Assembly (NCBI GenBank): GCA_903951825.1
Contig: CAJBDJ010000006.1
Coordinates: 1-36,057, forward strand
Length of the DNA stretch: 36,057 bases
Origin: an uncultured Pseudomonadota bacterium
GTDB taxonomy: Bacteria > Pseudomonadota > Gammaproteobacteria > Burkholderiales > Rhodocyclaceae
Reading direction: 5' to 3'
In this document: positions 26,400 to 34,416 of the stretch, piece after piece
How positions within the stretch are numbered: the first letter of the stretch is position 1
How the letters are laid out: each line of letters begins with the position of its first letter
Translations under genes and position numbers: made by a program
The notes under the pieces: model-generated
The model's input: only the letters and a program-made list of their open reading frames with translations
Databases searched by the model: none
Told to the model about the DNA's origin: nothing

Positions 26400-26401
26400 A
26401 A

Positions 26402-26734
26402 ATGCTCTACGTGTCACGGGATGCCGCAGGGAATATCAACGAAGTACACCCGCTGCCGATTGGCGCGGCAACGGAGGAACTGCCAGCAGACAACGCTGAG
26501 GTATTGCAGTTTATCCACCTGCGCTGGCGGGAAAATGAACTGTCCTCGCTCGATCGCGAGTTTGTGCGGGTGATCGAAGACACACTGGAATTGCTGATGA
26601 CCAAGGAACTCATCATGTTCACCGACCTGCCGCCAGCAGTTCAGGAAAAAATGCTGCGCCGCCGTGAAGTTCGCTTGCGGAAAAACTACCTCGGCGGCTA
26701 CGGCAACAACGATAGCGACATCATCCGGATTTAG
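26402..26734 (+). CDS. conserved small protein, 'tryptophan synthase subunit beta like' family
   Basis: The 110-residue acidic protein starts MLYVSRDAAGNINEVH and has LPADNAEVLQF, LDREFVRVIEDTLELLMTKE and MFTDLPPAVQEKMLRRREVR. This matches a family widespread in beta- and gammaproteobacteria that is misleadingly named 'tryptophan synthase subunit beta like'; no enzyme motif or PLP lysine is present and its function is unknown. AAAGGA lies 5 bases before the ATG. A possible leader peptide ends 2 bases upstream. The gene is followed by IS5-derived sequence. No signal peptide or membrane segment is seen. Confidence 0.8.
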   Translation: MLYVSRDAAGNINEVHPLPIGAATEELPADNAEVLQFIHLRWRENELSSLDREFVRVIEDTLELLMTKELIMFTDLPPAVQEKMLRRREVRLRKNYLGGYGNNDSDIIRI

Positions 26735-26809
26735 AAAAACGGGCGTACCCCAAAAATAGGGAGCCGATTTGCCGTACCACTCAAGGCGGGATTTTCGGCG
26801 ATGGCGGCT

Positions 26810-27078
26810 TAGGGAAACGCTGATCAATTGACCTTTTGAAAAGAGGTGATCTGTTTTTTTGACCTGGATTTCAAGAAATCGGGGGTTTTCAGAGCCTAGA
26901 AGGTCTTTTCATGGCGATTTCTCCCCTTCAAGACGCAACATTCCCGTCAGCCGCCATAACCATCGACGCGCAAGAACAAAATTAGCGAGGCCGAACAGCG
27001 TCAGCAACTGGGACGTATTCTTGGCCAGACCTTGGTAGCGAGTCTTTCGGTGCTTGAAGAGAGGAAATTTGATGCGAT
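26810..27078 (-). pseudogene. IS5-family transposase remnant (C-terminal end)
   Basis: On the minus strand from about 27063 to the TGA at 26909, the frame encodes LFKHRKTRYQGLAKNTSQLL followed by TLFGLANFVLARRWL. This is the conserved C-terminal end of IS5-family transposases (usual form VRYRGLAKNTAQL..LFALANL). An in-frame stop lies about 5 codons upstream of the conserved part and the catalytic DDE domain is gone. AGGGAAACGCTGATCAA (26811-26827) may be the surviving IS end. Of 26735-27163, the IS remnant accounts for roughly 26810-27078; 26735-26809 and 27079-27163 show no recognisable feature. Confidence 0.7.
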
Positions 27079-27163
27079 TGCCCTACTTAGAACACCCTGT
27101 TGAGCTTCCTGCGCTTTTTTCGCCTGCCAAATCAATATCGATTTTGTCGGGCAAGTTTTCCCG

Positions 27164-28804
27164 TCACGAATCGTTGTTAGCCTGGTGACTGGTCATGCTC
27201 AGCGCCACTTGTTCGGCGACCTTGATGCCATCGACCGCTGCCGAGAGTATGCCGCCGGCGTAACCGGCGCCTTCGCCGGCCGGGTAGAGGCCGCGCGTGT
27301 TGAGGCTTTGGCAGGCAGCGTTGCGCGTGATGCGGATCGGTGACGAGGTGCGCGTTTCAACGCCGGTGAGGATCGCATCGGCCATGGCGAAGCCCTTGAT
27401 CTGCTTGTCGAAAGCCGGAATCGCTTCGCGCAGGGCGTCGCGCACATAGGGCGGGACGCAAGCGCTCAGGTCGGTCATGAGTACGCCGGGTTGGTAGGAC
27501 GGGGCAACGTCGCCGAGGTCGGTTGATGGGCGTCCGGCAAGAAAATCACCGACGCGCTGAGCGGGGGCTCGGTAGGTGCTGCCAGCAGCCTGAAAGGCCA
27601 GCGCCTCCCACTGGCGCTGAAAATCGATACCGGCCAGCGGGTTGGTTTGGTAGTTGCCGGGGAAATCCTGCGGATTGACATTGACGACCAGTGCCGCGTT
27701 GGCGTTACGCTCGGCGCGCGAATACTGGCTCATGCCGTTGGTGACGACGCCGCCCGCTTCTGAGGCGGCGGCGACGACCTGGCCACCGGGGCACATGCAA
27801 AAACTGTAGGCGGAGCGACCGTTGGTGCAGTGGTGCACGAGCTTGTAGTCGGCGGCGCCCAGTTTTTCGTGCCCGGCAAAGGTGCCGAAGCGGGCGCGGT
27901 CGATCAGGGCTTGCGGGTGTTCGATGCGAAAGCCGATCGAGAAGGGTTTGGCTTCGATGAAAACGCCTTGTTCGTGCAGCATCCGGAAGGTGTCGCGGGC
28001 GCTGTGGCCGATCGCCAGCACGACATGGTTGGCGGCAATGACCTCGCCGTTGGCGAGTTCGACGCCGCGCACCTGTCCGTTGTCGATGCGGATGCGGTCA
28101 ACCCGCGAATTGAAGCGAATTTCGCCGCCCAGCCCGCTGATTGTGGCACGCATGTTTTCGACCATCTTGACCAGCCGGAAGGTGCCGATGTGCGGTTTGC
28201 TGACGTAGAGAATTTCGGCCGGCGCGCCGGCTTTGACGAACTCTTCGAGCACCTTGCGGCCGTGAAATTGCGGATCCTTGATCTGGCTGTAAAGTTTGCC
28301 GTCCGAGAAGGTGCCGGCACCGCCTTCGCCGAACTGGACGTTCGATTCCGGATCGAGAACGCCGGCACGCCATAACTTCCAGGTGTCCTTGGTGCGCTCG
28401 CGGACGGCTTTGCCGCGTTCGAGAATGATCGGTTTGAAGCCCATTTGCGCCAGCACCAGGCCGGCCAGCAGGCCGCAGGGGCCGCTGCCGATGACTAGCG
28501 GTCGAGCGCTCAAACGGGACGGCGCGTGGGTGACGAAGCGGTAGGCAACATCAGGTGTCAGACTGACGTCGCCGCTCCTGCCGCTGGCTTGCAGTCGCTT
28601 GAGGACGGCGGCGGCATCCGGTAGATCGACGTCGACGGTAAAAATGAAAAAGATGTTCGAGCGTTTGCGCGCATCGTAGCCGCGGCGAAAAATCGTCATG
28701 CCGCGCAGTTCGTCGTCGGCGATTCCCAGACGTTCGACAATCGCCGCCCTCAGACTGGCGTCGGTGTAATCGAGGGGGAGCTTGATCTGAGTCAGGCGCA
28801 GCAT
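27164..28804 (-). CDS. uncharacterised FAD-dependent dehydrogenase (COG2509 type)
   Basis: The 546-residue product has an N-terminal domain of about 95 residues with alternating beta-alpha character. A FAD-binding Rossmann motif follows (VIGSGPCGLLAG, about 103-114, and the acidic strand end IILERG), then EGGAGTFSDGKL, a central substrate domain with HHCTNGRSAYSFCMCPGG, and the closing FAD motif GLYPAGEGAGYAGGI near residue 515. This is the layout of the COG2509 flavoprotein family, which has no established substrate. The cysteine-rich CMCPGG is conserved in it. It starts at ATG 28804 and stands alone on the minus strand. The downstream side is IS debris. Confidence 0.85.
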   Translation of the reverse strand: MLRLTQIKLPLDYTDASLRAAIVERLGIADDELRGMTIFRRGYDARKRSNIFFIFTVDVDLPDAAAVLKRLQASGRSGDVSLTPDVAYRFVTHAPSRLSARPLVIGSGPCGLLAGLVLAQMGFKPIILERGKAVRERTKDTWKLWRAGVLDPESNVQFGEGGAGTFSDGKLYSQIKDPQFHGRKVLEEFVKAGAPAEILYVSKPHIGTFRLVKMVENMRATISGLGGEIRFNSRVDRIRIDNGQVRGVELANGEVIAANHVVLAIGHSARDTFRMLHEQGVFIEAKPFSIGFRIEHPQALIDRARFGTFAGHEKLGAADYKLVHHCTNGRSAYSFCMCPGGQVVAAASEAGGVVTNGMSQYSRAERNANAALVVNVNPQDFPGNYQTNPLAGIDFQRQWEALAFQAAGSTYRAPAQRVGDFLAGRPSTDLGDVAPSYQPGVLMTDLSACVPPYVRDALREAIPAFDKQIKGFAMADAILTGVETRTSSPIRITRNAACQSLNTRGLYPAGEGAGYAGGILSAAVDGIKVAEQVALSMTSHQANNDS

Positions 28805-29002
28805 GGTGTCTATCCGTGGGGGCGCTTAGGGGATGCGGATTTTACCCTGAACGAAAGCCGTCGCCGGCGATGAAAAATGGCCTGCCGGAGGGCGTTTGCC
28901 GTGTCCGAACAGAGCGCCGATGCCGGCATGGAAGCGGCGGGGTGGCCGGTGGGATAATCGGCGACATCGTTGACGGGCAACGAAATGTTCCCAGGAGAAT
29001 CG

Positions 29003-29386
29003 GTGTTCTACATTGTTGAAAGCAGTAAATCATTTTATGAAGCATGTGTTGACCTCGAACCGGTGGTGCAGCGTCTTGGTTTTGTGGTTCTCAAAGTCGA
29101 TGAAATTGGTGCCGGTGGGCGCCACCGTGGGCTTGAGTTTGACGATGAATGCAAGGTCTTCGAGATCGCCAACGACCGTCTGAGCGAAAAGCTGCTGGCG
29201 GCAGGAATGTGCTTCAGCCTCGCCGCGCCCTGGCGGATATCGGTATTTACCGACAACGGTACGACGCGCATCGGCGTCCTGCGCCCGACCGGGATCATCG
29301 CTCGGCTGGGCGCGCAGGCCGGGTTGGCGGGCCTGGCGCGGGAGATCGAGGACAAGTTGCTGCAAATTGTTGATGAATCGCGTTAG
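29003..29386 (+). CDS. DUF302 domain protein
   Basis: The 127-residue product has the DUF302 fold features: FYIVESSKSFYEACVDLEP at the start, VFEIANDRLSEKLLAAG, and the strand SLAAPWRISVFTDNGTTRIGVLRPT. The family is widespread in bacteria and archaea and lacks a settled role. GTG at 29003 is chosen because AGGAG lies 5 bases upstream and the family starts at this point; an ATG at 28985 would add six residues. No signal peptide is seen, so it is probably cytoplasmic. The C-terminal extension of about 35 residues (RLGAQAGLAGLAREIEDKLL) looks helical. Confidence 0.82.
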   Translation: MFYIVESSKSFYEACVDLEPVVQRLGFVVLKVDEIGAGGRHRGLEFDDECKVFEIANDRLSEKLLAAGMCFSLAAPWRISVFTDNGTTRIGVLRPTGIIARLGAQAGLAGLAREIEDKLLQIVDESR

Positions 29387-29424
29387 GCGGCGTTTTCCGG
29401 CTTTCTTGTCAAGCGACTGGCTGA

Positions 29425-29453
29425 TCGACAGCAAGCGGTGTGGCCGCTATCCT
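29425..29453 (+). promoter_or_regulatory. candidate promoter of the CxxC small protein gene
   Basis: TCGACA (29425-29430) and TATCCT (29448-29453) are 17 bases apart, 37 bases before the ATG at 29490. Both boxes are imperfect. Confidence 0.35.
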
Positions 29454-29489
29454 TTGCCTTCGATGATCAGGAATTAATCAGGGGATTTA

Positions 29490-29816
29490 ATGGGACAGGC
29501 AAAATTACGCGGTAGCCAGGCCGAACGCGTGGCGCAGGCAGAGGCAAAAATCGCCGCCAAACGACCGGAAATACTACGATGCAACGGCTGCGCGGCGGAA
29601 GTCACGCAAATCAACCCGGTCAGCACGCGTGGCTTGCGGGGTATTGAAGCGATCTGGGTGGGGCAGTGTACCTGCGGTCAAACCACCTTTGCCGCATCGG
29701 GCGATCCCAAGGCTGTCGAGGCCTTTTTCTTCGCGCTCAGCGAGAACAGCGAACTGACGCTGGGCAGCCAGCAGCAGGACGGCGGCCAGCACACCCGGCT
29801 GAAAACCGATATTTAA
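29490..29816 (+). CDS. small hypothetical protein with possible zinc-binding cysteines
   Basis: The 108-residue product starts MGQAKLRGSQAERVAQAEAK, a charged helical N-terminus. A compact part follows with CNGC (about residues 31-34) and CTC (about 60-62), four cysteines spaced like a small zinc ribbon. The C-terminus is acidic and glutamine-rich. I do not recognise the family. AGGGGA lies about 5 bases before the ATG, supporting expression. Its stop codon overlaps the stop of the convergent DUF4124 gene: the two TAA codons share bases at 29814-29815. Confidence 0.7.
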   Translation: MGQAKLRGSQAERVAQAEAKIAAKRPEILRCNGCAAEVTQINPVSTRGLRGIEAIWVGQCTCGQTTFAASGDPKAVEAFFFALSENSELTLGSQQQDGGQHTRLKTDI

Positions 29817-30439
29817 CGTGGCGCCGACGATTCCGGCGCAGAAAAAAGTGCATTGCTGCCCCGTTTGGCGGGAGTAACCAGCGGCTGGGAGATACGCTCT
29901 GGCGAGCTTCCCGGCGTTACTTGTGGCAGGATAGGTGGCGGGCTGACGACGGGTCTTGGCGGCAACGGCCGGGCATTCAAGGGGGCGTTGTAATTGGGCG
30001 TTGGTATTGAGGCCGGCTCACCACTCAGGCCGCGCAAGCGGCAGCCGCTTTCGAGTTCGGCGCGGCGCGCTGGATCGACGGCCATCCGTTCAAGATTCCG
30101 CAGACAGGATTGCACCACGTCGTCCCTGGGTGGCGTGGCAGGTGGTACTCCCTGCGATGTTGTTTCGTCGCGTCTTGCCGGTTGCTCGGCGAGGCGGGCA
30201 GCCTCCAGCCTTTCGGCGTCCTTGCGCATTTGCTCAACCAGGCGCTCGGCATCGCGGCGGCTTTGTTCGGAGATGTTTTCGGTTGCTATGACTTTGAGCG
30301 TGCTGCTGCCCTTGGCGCAGGGTGTGCTCGATATTTCGGTTGCGCCACCAGGGAGTTGGCACTTGTAGGCTTCGGCAAAAGTTGGCAGGGCGATCAGGCA
30401 GCCAATGATGGCGACAATCGGTTTTTGGCGACGGTTCAT
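29813..30439 (-). CDS. exported DUF4124 domain protein
   Basis: The 208-residue product has a signal peptide (about 1-24, ending TFAEA) followed by a DUF4124-type segment (YKCQLPGGATEISSTPCAKG, about 25-44). A charged helical stretch (about 55-95) and a long proline-rich C-terminus come next. The domain is common in periplasmic proteins of betaproteobacteria and has no known function. Four cysteines (two near 27 and 41, two near 112 and 132) could form disulfides. The start at 30439 fits the signal peptide. The gene is convergent with the CxxC gene and divergent from the receptor gene. Confidence 0.78.
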   Translation of the reverse strand: MNRRQKPIVAIIGCLIALPTFAEAYKCQLPGGATEISSTPCAKGSSTLKVIATENISEQSRRDAERLVEQMRKDAERLEAARLAEQPARRDETTSQGVPPATPPRDDVVQSCLRNLERMAVDPARRAELESGCRLRGLSGEPASIPTPNYNAPLNARPLPPRPVVSPPPILPQVTPGSSPERISQPLVTPAKRGSNALFSAPESSAPR

Positions 30440-30599
30440 TCACTCGGTCAAAATGGCCTCGGATATCGCAACTTTAGCCGCGCCGGCGCCAAGTTGCAAA
30501 CGTCGCTCAAAGGCCATGATCCATGGCTTTGTGGTACATTCAGCCCCTGTTTTCCATCCAAAAATCGACATGGGCGAAGGCCCAGGGACATTCCAGAAT

Positions 30600-32591
30600 A
30601 TGAGCTATTTCCGACCTGGGAAACTGCGAAAGGTGTTGCTGCTTGCTCTCGGCCTGTTGCTGGCCAATCCGTTATTGGCGGCAGACGCTGAGGATATTGC
30701 CGATTTATCCCTTGACCAGTTGATGCATCGCGATGTTGTGCGCGCTTCAACCATCGCCCAGCAGATCAGTGATTCGCCTTCGGCGGTGGCGATTGTGACG
30801 GCAGCCGACATTCGTGCTTATGGCTACCGGACGCTGGCCGATGTAATCAACAGTATGCGTGGTCTATATACGACTTATGACCGCCGTTATCAGTACATGG
30901 GTGGGCGGGCTTTTGGCGCTGCCGACGATTACGCCGGCCGTATCATGCTGCTGATCGATGGCTATGCGACTCAGGACAATCTCTTCAATGCGGCCTACAT
31001 TGAAGACTCGGGTCTGGTTGATCTCGAGCTGGTCGAGCGTGTCGAATATGTCCCGGGCACCGGGTCAGTCACTTATGGCAACAACGCGCTACTCGGCATT
31101 ATCAACATTGTCACCAAGCGCGGCGGCGACTTCAATTCGACTCAGTTGTCCACCGAAGTGGGCAGCCACGGTATGCGAAAGCAGCGCATTACCTTCGGCA
31201 AGCGCCTTGAAAACGGTGCCGATTTACTGCTTTCCGCTTCGCTCCTTGATGTTGCCGGGCAAGATATTTATTTCCCGGCCTACGACAATCCCGCCACCAA
31301 CAATGGCTGGGCAAGAAATATCGACGACGAGAGCAGCAAGCGGGTTTTCGCCAAACTGTCGTTTGAGGGGCTGACGCTGGAAGGGGCTTACGTTGACCGC
31401 GGCAAAACCTTGCCGACCAATCCTTCCAATGCGACGGTTTTTAATGCGCCGTTTGAGATTGCCGACCGTAACGCATTTCTCAATGCTCGCTACGAAACCG
31501 ATCTCGGATTGAAGCTGAGCTCGGCATCGCGGATTTATTTCGGTAATTACGCCTACCGAAGTTCCCGTGAATTCACGCCAGATGAAAACGGCATCTACGA
31601 CGCTTACGGGAGATATGGGCAGCGCAATTTTGATGGGAGCTGGTGGGGGCTTGAGCAGAAATTTGTCGGTCACTGGATTGCCGATCACACCCTGGTGTTT
31701 GGTTTTGAGTACCGCAGCGATTTCAGCCAGAATTTCGAGTGGCGTTATTCTCAGGGAGCGGCGCAAAACGCTTCCGAAAGCCGTAATCGCAGAACCAGCA
31801 GTTTTTTTCTGACCGACGAATATCGCATCAACGACGAATGGTCATTGAACATCGGGGCGCGCTATGACAACGCCAGCGATCTGGCGGCCAACTGGAGCCC
31901 GCGTCTGGCAGCGATTTACCGACCCGGTTTGACGACAACGATCAAGGCTTCCTACAGCGAAGCCTTTCGTATGCCACACGCTTACGAAAGGATTGATTAC
32001 GTGGCGCCCGCTCCCGAGTACGTCGATGCTTTCGAGCTGGCTGTGCAACATGACTTTTCGCCACGCACCCGTCTCACCAGTTCGCTCTATCGCTATAACC
32101 GCAGTGGTCAGATGGTTTGCGGTGTGGGTGCTCCGTGCGCCCCGACCGGCAGCAGCCACTCAAGCGGCCTCGAATTCGAGCTGGAAAACTCCTGGCAGAG
32201 CGGGGTTCGCGCCCGTGGCAGTGTCGCCTTCCAGAACTCCATCGGTCTCGATGGTCAGGATGCAATCAATTCGCCTGATCTCCTCGGCAAGTTCAACCTG
32301 ACGTTCCCGATCCTGGCCGATACGGTGCGCACCGGTTTTGAGCTGCAATACCTCGGCCCGCGCCTGACCTTCGAGCGACGCCAGGTCAGCGGCACGACAC
32401 TGGCCAACCTGACCTTTTCCAGCGAACGCAAGTGGCACGGCTTGTCGGCTTCATTGAGTATTCGCAATTTGTTCGACAACCCATACGACGCCGTATCCCC
32501 GTTTGGCTGGCGTCCTGCCAGCGGGATATCGCAAGACACCCTGCAAATGGATGGCCGGACATTCTGGCTGCAGCTTAATTACGATATTTGA
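30600..32591 (+). CDS. TonB-dependent outer-membrane receptor
   Basis: The 663-residue product has a signal peptide (about 1-27, ending NPLLA). A plug domain follows (about 45-165) with PSAVAIVTAADIRAYGYRTL, IMLLIDG, LVERVEYVPGTGSVTYGNNA and GIINIVTKRG. A 22-strand-type beta barrel runs to the C-terminus, with SIRNLFDNPYD near the end. The plug resembles receptors that lie beside YfiR/DUF4154 and signalling genes, more than classical siderophore receptors, so the substrate is open. ATG at 30600 is preferred for the signal peptide; an in-frame ATG at 30570 would add ten residues. No strong ribosome binding site is seen. The next gene encodes a YfiR-like protein. Confidence 0.9.
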   Translation: MSYFRPGKLRKVLLLALGLLLANPLLAADAEDIADLSLDQLMHRDVVRASTIAQQISDSPSAVAIVTAADIRAYGYRTLADVINSMRGLYTTYDRRYQYMGGRAFGAADDYAGRIMLLIDGYATQDNLFNAAYIEDSGLVDLELVERVEYVPGTGSVTYGNNALLGIINIVTKRGGDFNSTQLSTEVGSHGMRKQRITFGKRLENGADLLLSASLLDVAGQDIYFPAYDNPATNNGWARNIDDESSKRVFAKLSFEGLTLEGAYVDRGKTLPTNPSNATVFNAPFEIADRNAFLNARYETDLGLKLSSASRIYFGNYAYRSSREFTPDENGIYDAYGRYGQRNFDGSWWGLEQKFVGHWIADHTLVFGFEYRSDFSQNFEWRYSQGAAQNASESRNRRTSSFFLTDEYRINDEWSLNIGARYDNASDLAANWSPRLAAIYRPGLTTTIKASYSEAFRMPHAYERIDYVAPAPEYVDAFELAVQHDFSPRTRLTSSLYRYNRSGQMVCGVGAPCAPTGSSHSSGLEFELENSWQSGVRARGSVAFQNSIGLDGQDAINSPDLLGKFNLTFPILADTVRTGFELQYLGPRLTFERRQVSGTTLANLTFSSERKWHGLSASLSIRNLFDNPYDAVSPFGWRPASGISQDTLQMDGRTFWLQLNYDI

Positions 32592-32595
32592 TCGA

Positions 32596-33105
32596 GTGAT
32601 TGTGCATTACTTCATTACCCTTCTTAGCCTCGCTTTCAGCCTGACAGCGTTTGCTGACCCGGTGGCTGAATACCAGCTGAAGGCAGGGTATGCCTACAAT
32701 TTTGCCGTGAATTCCGAATGGCCGGAGTCGGGGCGGGTCAATTTCAATTTCTGTACGCTCAATGAAGACAACGTTGGCCTCGCACTCCGGCGTTTTGAGG
32801 GCAAGCCCCTGCAGGGGCGGCGCCTGGTGGTTGCACGTCTGACCTCGCTGGTCGCCATCAATCAATGTCAGGTGCTTTACATTGGTGCTGGCGAGGCCGT
32901 TAACTTGTCGCGCATCCTGCGTCAATTGGGCGATGAAGCGGTATTGACCATCAGCGATTCACCGGCGCTTTCGGCGGTTTGCGTCAAGCTCGAACTGGAA
33001 GGCGAGCGACTGGTTTTTGACTTGAATCTTGAGCGTTGTCGCCAGGCCAGGGTCAAGCCGAGTGCCAATATGCTGCGACTGGCACGCGAAGTGCTCAAGC
33101 CCTGA
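32596..33105 (+). CDS. YfiR-like (DUF4154) periplasmic protein
   Basis: The 169-residue product has a signal peptide (about 1-20, ending LTAFA), then the DUF4154 domain starting VAEYQLKAGYAYNFAVNSEWP, with INQCQVLYIG and VLTISDSPAL further on. Four cysteines in the mature part could make two disulfides, as in Pseudomonas YfiR. YfiR represses the membrane diguanylate cyclase YfiN. No GGDEF gene is in the window, so the partner is elsewhere or the role differs. The start is ambiguous: GTG at 32596 or 32602, both within 13 bases of the receptor stop. Coupling to the receptor gene is likely. Confidence 0.82.
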   Translation: MIVHYFITLLSLAFSLTAFADPVAEYQLKAGYAYNFAVNSEWPESGRVNFNFCTLNEDNVGLALRRFEGKPLQGRRLVVARLTSLVAINQCQVLYIGAGEAVNLSRILRQLGDEAVLTISDSPALSAVCVKLELEGERLVFDLNLERCRQARVKPSANMLRLAREVLKP

Positions 33106-33121
33106 GCGGCAGGGCTTGAGC
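33093..33121. terminator. hairpin between convergent yfiR-like and cysN genes
   Basis: GCTCAAGCCCTG (33093-33104) pairs perfectly with CAGGGCTTGAGC (33110-33121) around AGCGG. It spans the stop codon of the plus-strand gene and lies 9 bases beyond the end of cysN. No T run follows on either strand, so it is a possible bidirectional terminator of the weak type. Confidence 0.5.
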
Positions 33122-33129
33122 CCGCCGAC

Positions 33130-34416
33130 TTACAAAATCATCCCGGCGCCGACGGTGTTGTTGTTGCTTTCGTCGATGATGATAAAAGCGCCGGTGCCGC
33201 GATTTTCCAGGTAGCTGTCGGCGAACAGCGGTTGCGCCAGCTTGAAGGTGACTTGCGCGATGTCGTTCATCGCCAGTTGGTCGGCTGGGACTTTCTCCAG
33301 CGTATTGACATCGAGGCGGTGATCAATAGCAACAAGTTTTGCCTTGGCGTCGCGCGTCGTGTGGCGGATCAGGTAGGTTCGGGCGCGCTCCATCGGCGTC
33401 TCGGAGAGCCAGCAGACGGTCGCCTCGACCTGTTTGATGGCCAGCGGCTCCTCACCTGATTTGACGATCATGTCACCGCGCGAGATGTCGATTTCGTCGG
33501 CCAGCAGCAGCGTGACCGATTGCTCGGTGACGGCCGTATTGAGATTGGTGCCGCCGAGTTGTATGGCCTTGACGGTCGAGCTCAAACCGCTCGGCAAGAC
33601 GGTGATGGCGTCGCCGACCTTGATCGACCCGGCCTCGACGCGCCCCATGAAACCGCGATAGTCGTGCAGATCGGGGTTGGCCGAGTCCTGCGGGCGACAG
33701 ACAAATTGCACCGGAAAACGAAATTTCTCGCTGCGTTCGGTGTGCGCGGCCGGCGCCTGTTCGAGGATGTCGAGCAGTGTCGGGCCGTCGTACCAGTTCA
33801 GTGCGTCACCGCGGTCGACGATCATGTCGCCATTGAGCGCCGAAAGCGGCAGAAAGCGAACGTCGCTAATACCGACCTTGGCGGCGAAGGCCAGATAATC
33901 CGCCTTGATCTTCTCGTAGGTTGACTGTGAGTAAGCGACCAGGTCCATCTTGTTGATGGCCACGACCAGGTGCGGAATGCCGACCAGCGCGGCCAGCTGG
34001 GAGTGGCGGCGGGTTTGCGTCAGGACGCCCTTGCGCGCATCGATCAGGATGATCGCGAGATTGGCGGTCGATGCCGCCGTCACCATGTTGCGGGTGTACT
34101 GTTCGTGGCCGGGCGCGTCGGCGATGATGTACTTGCGCGTCCCGGTGCTGAAATAACGGTAAGCGACGTCGATGGTGATGCCTTGTTCGCGCTCGGCTTG
34201 CAGGCCGTCGGTGAGTAGCGAGAGATCGACGGCGCCGAGTCCGCGCTTCTCCGAGGTCTTGGCGATGGCCTGCAGGGTGTCGGCGAGAATCGTTTTGGTG
34301 TCGAAAAGCAGACGCCCGATCAGCGTGCTCTTGCCGTCATCGACGCTGCCGCAGGTGAGAAAGCGCAGCAGGCCACGATCAAGAATCGCTTGTTCAATGT
34401 TGTCGCGTGCAGACAT
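33130..34416 (-). CDS. cysN: sulfate adenylyltransferase subunit 1 (GTPase)
   Basis: CysN is the GTPase subunit that drives sulfate adenylation by CysD, the first step of sulfate activation to APS. The 428-residue product has the GTPase motifs G1 GSVDDGKST (23-31), G3 DAPGHEQY and G4 NKMD, followed by two EF-Tu-like beta-barrel domains. The length shows there is no fused APS kinase (CysC). The ATG overlaps the cysD stop codon by one base (TGATG), implying translational coupling. Together with cysD it forms a two-gene unit. PAPS or APS reductase genes are not in the window. Confidence 0.96.
   Translation of the reverse strand: MSARDNIEQAILDRGLLRFLTCGSVDDGKSTLIGRLLFDTKTILADTLQAIAKTSEKRGLGAVDLSLLTDGLQAEREQGITIDVAYRYFSTGTRKYIIADAPGHEQYTRNMVTAASTANLAIILIDARKGVLTQTRRHSQLAALVGIPHLVVAINKMDLVAYSQSTYEKIKADYLAFAAKVGISDVRFLPLSALNGDMIVDRGDALNWYDGPTLLDILEQAPAAHTERSEKFRFPVQFVCRPQDSANPDLHDYRGFMGRVEAGSIKVGDAITVLPSGLSSTVKAIQLGGTNLNTAVTEQSVTLLLADEIDISRGDMIVKSGEEPLAIKQVEATVCWLSETPMERARTYLIRHTTRDAKAKLVAIDHRLDVNTLEKVPADQLAMNDIAQVTFKLAQPLFADSYLENRGTGAFIIIDESNNNTVGAGMIL

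Noticed and set aside
26402-26734. Real tryptophan synthase beta subunit or fragment
   Set aside because: The protein is complete at 110 residues, lacks the PLP-binding lysine region and matches a separate small family that only carries that name.
28816-29019. 67-codon plus-strand frame between the flavoprotein and the DUF302 gene
   Set aside because: It overlaps the DUF302 start in another frame, has no ribosome binding site and a low-complexity arginine/glycine-rich product.
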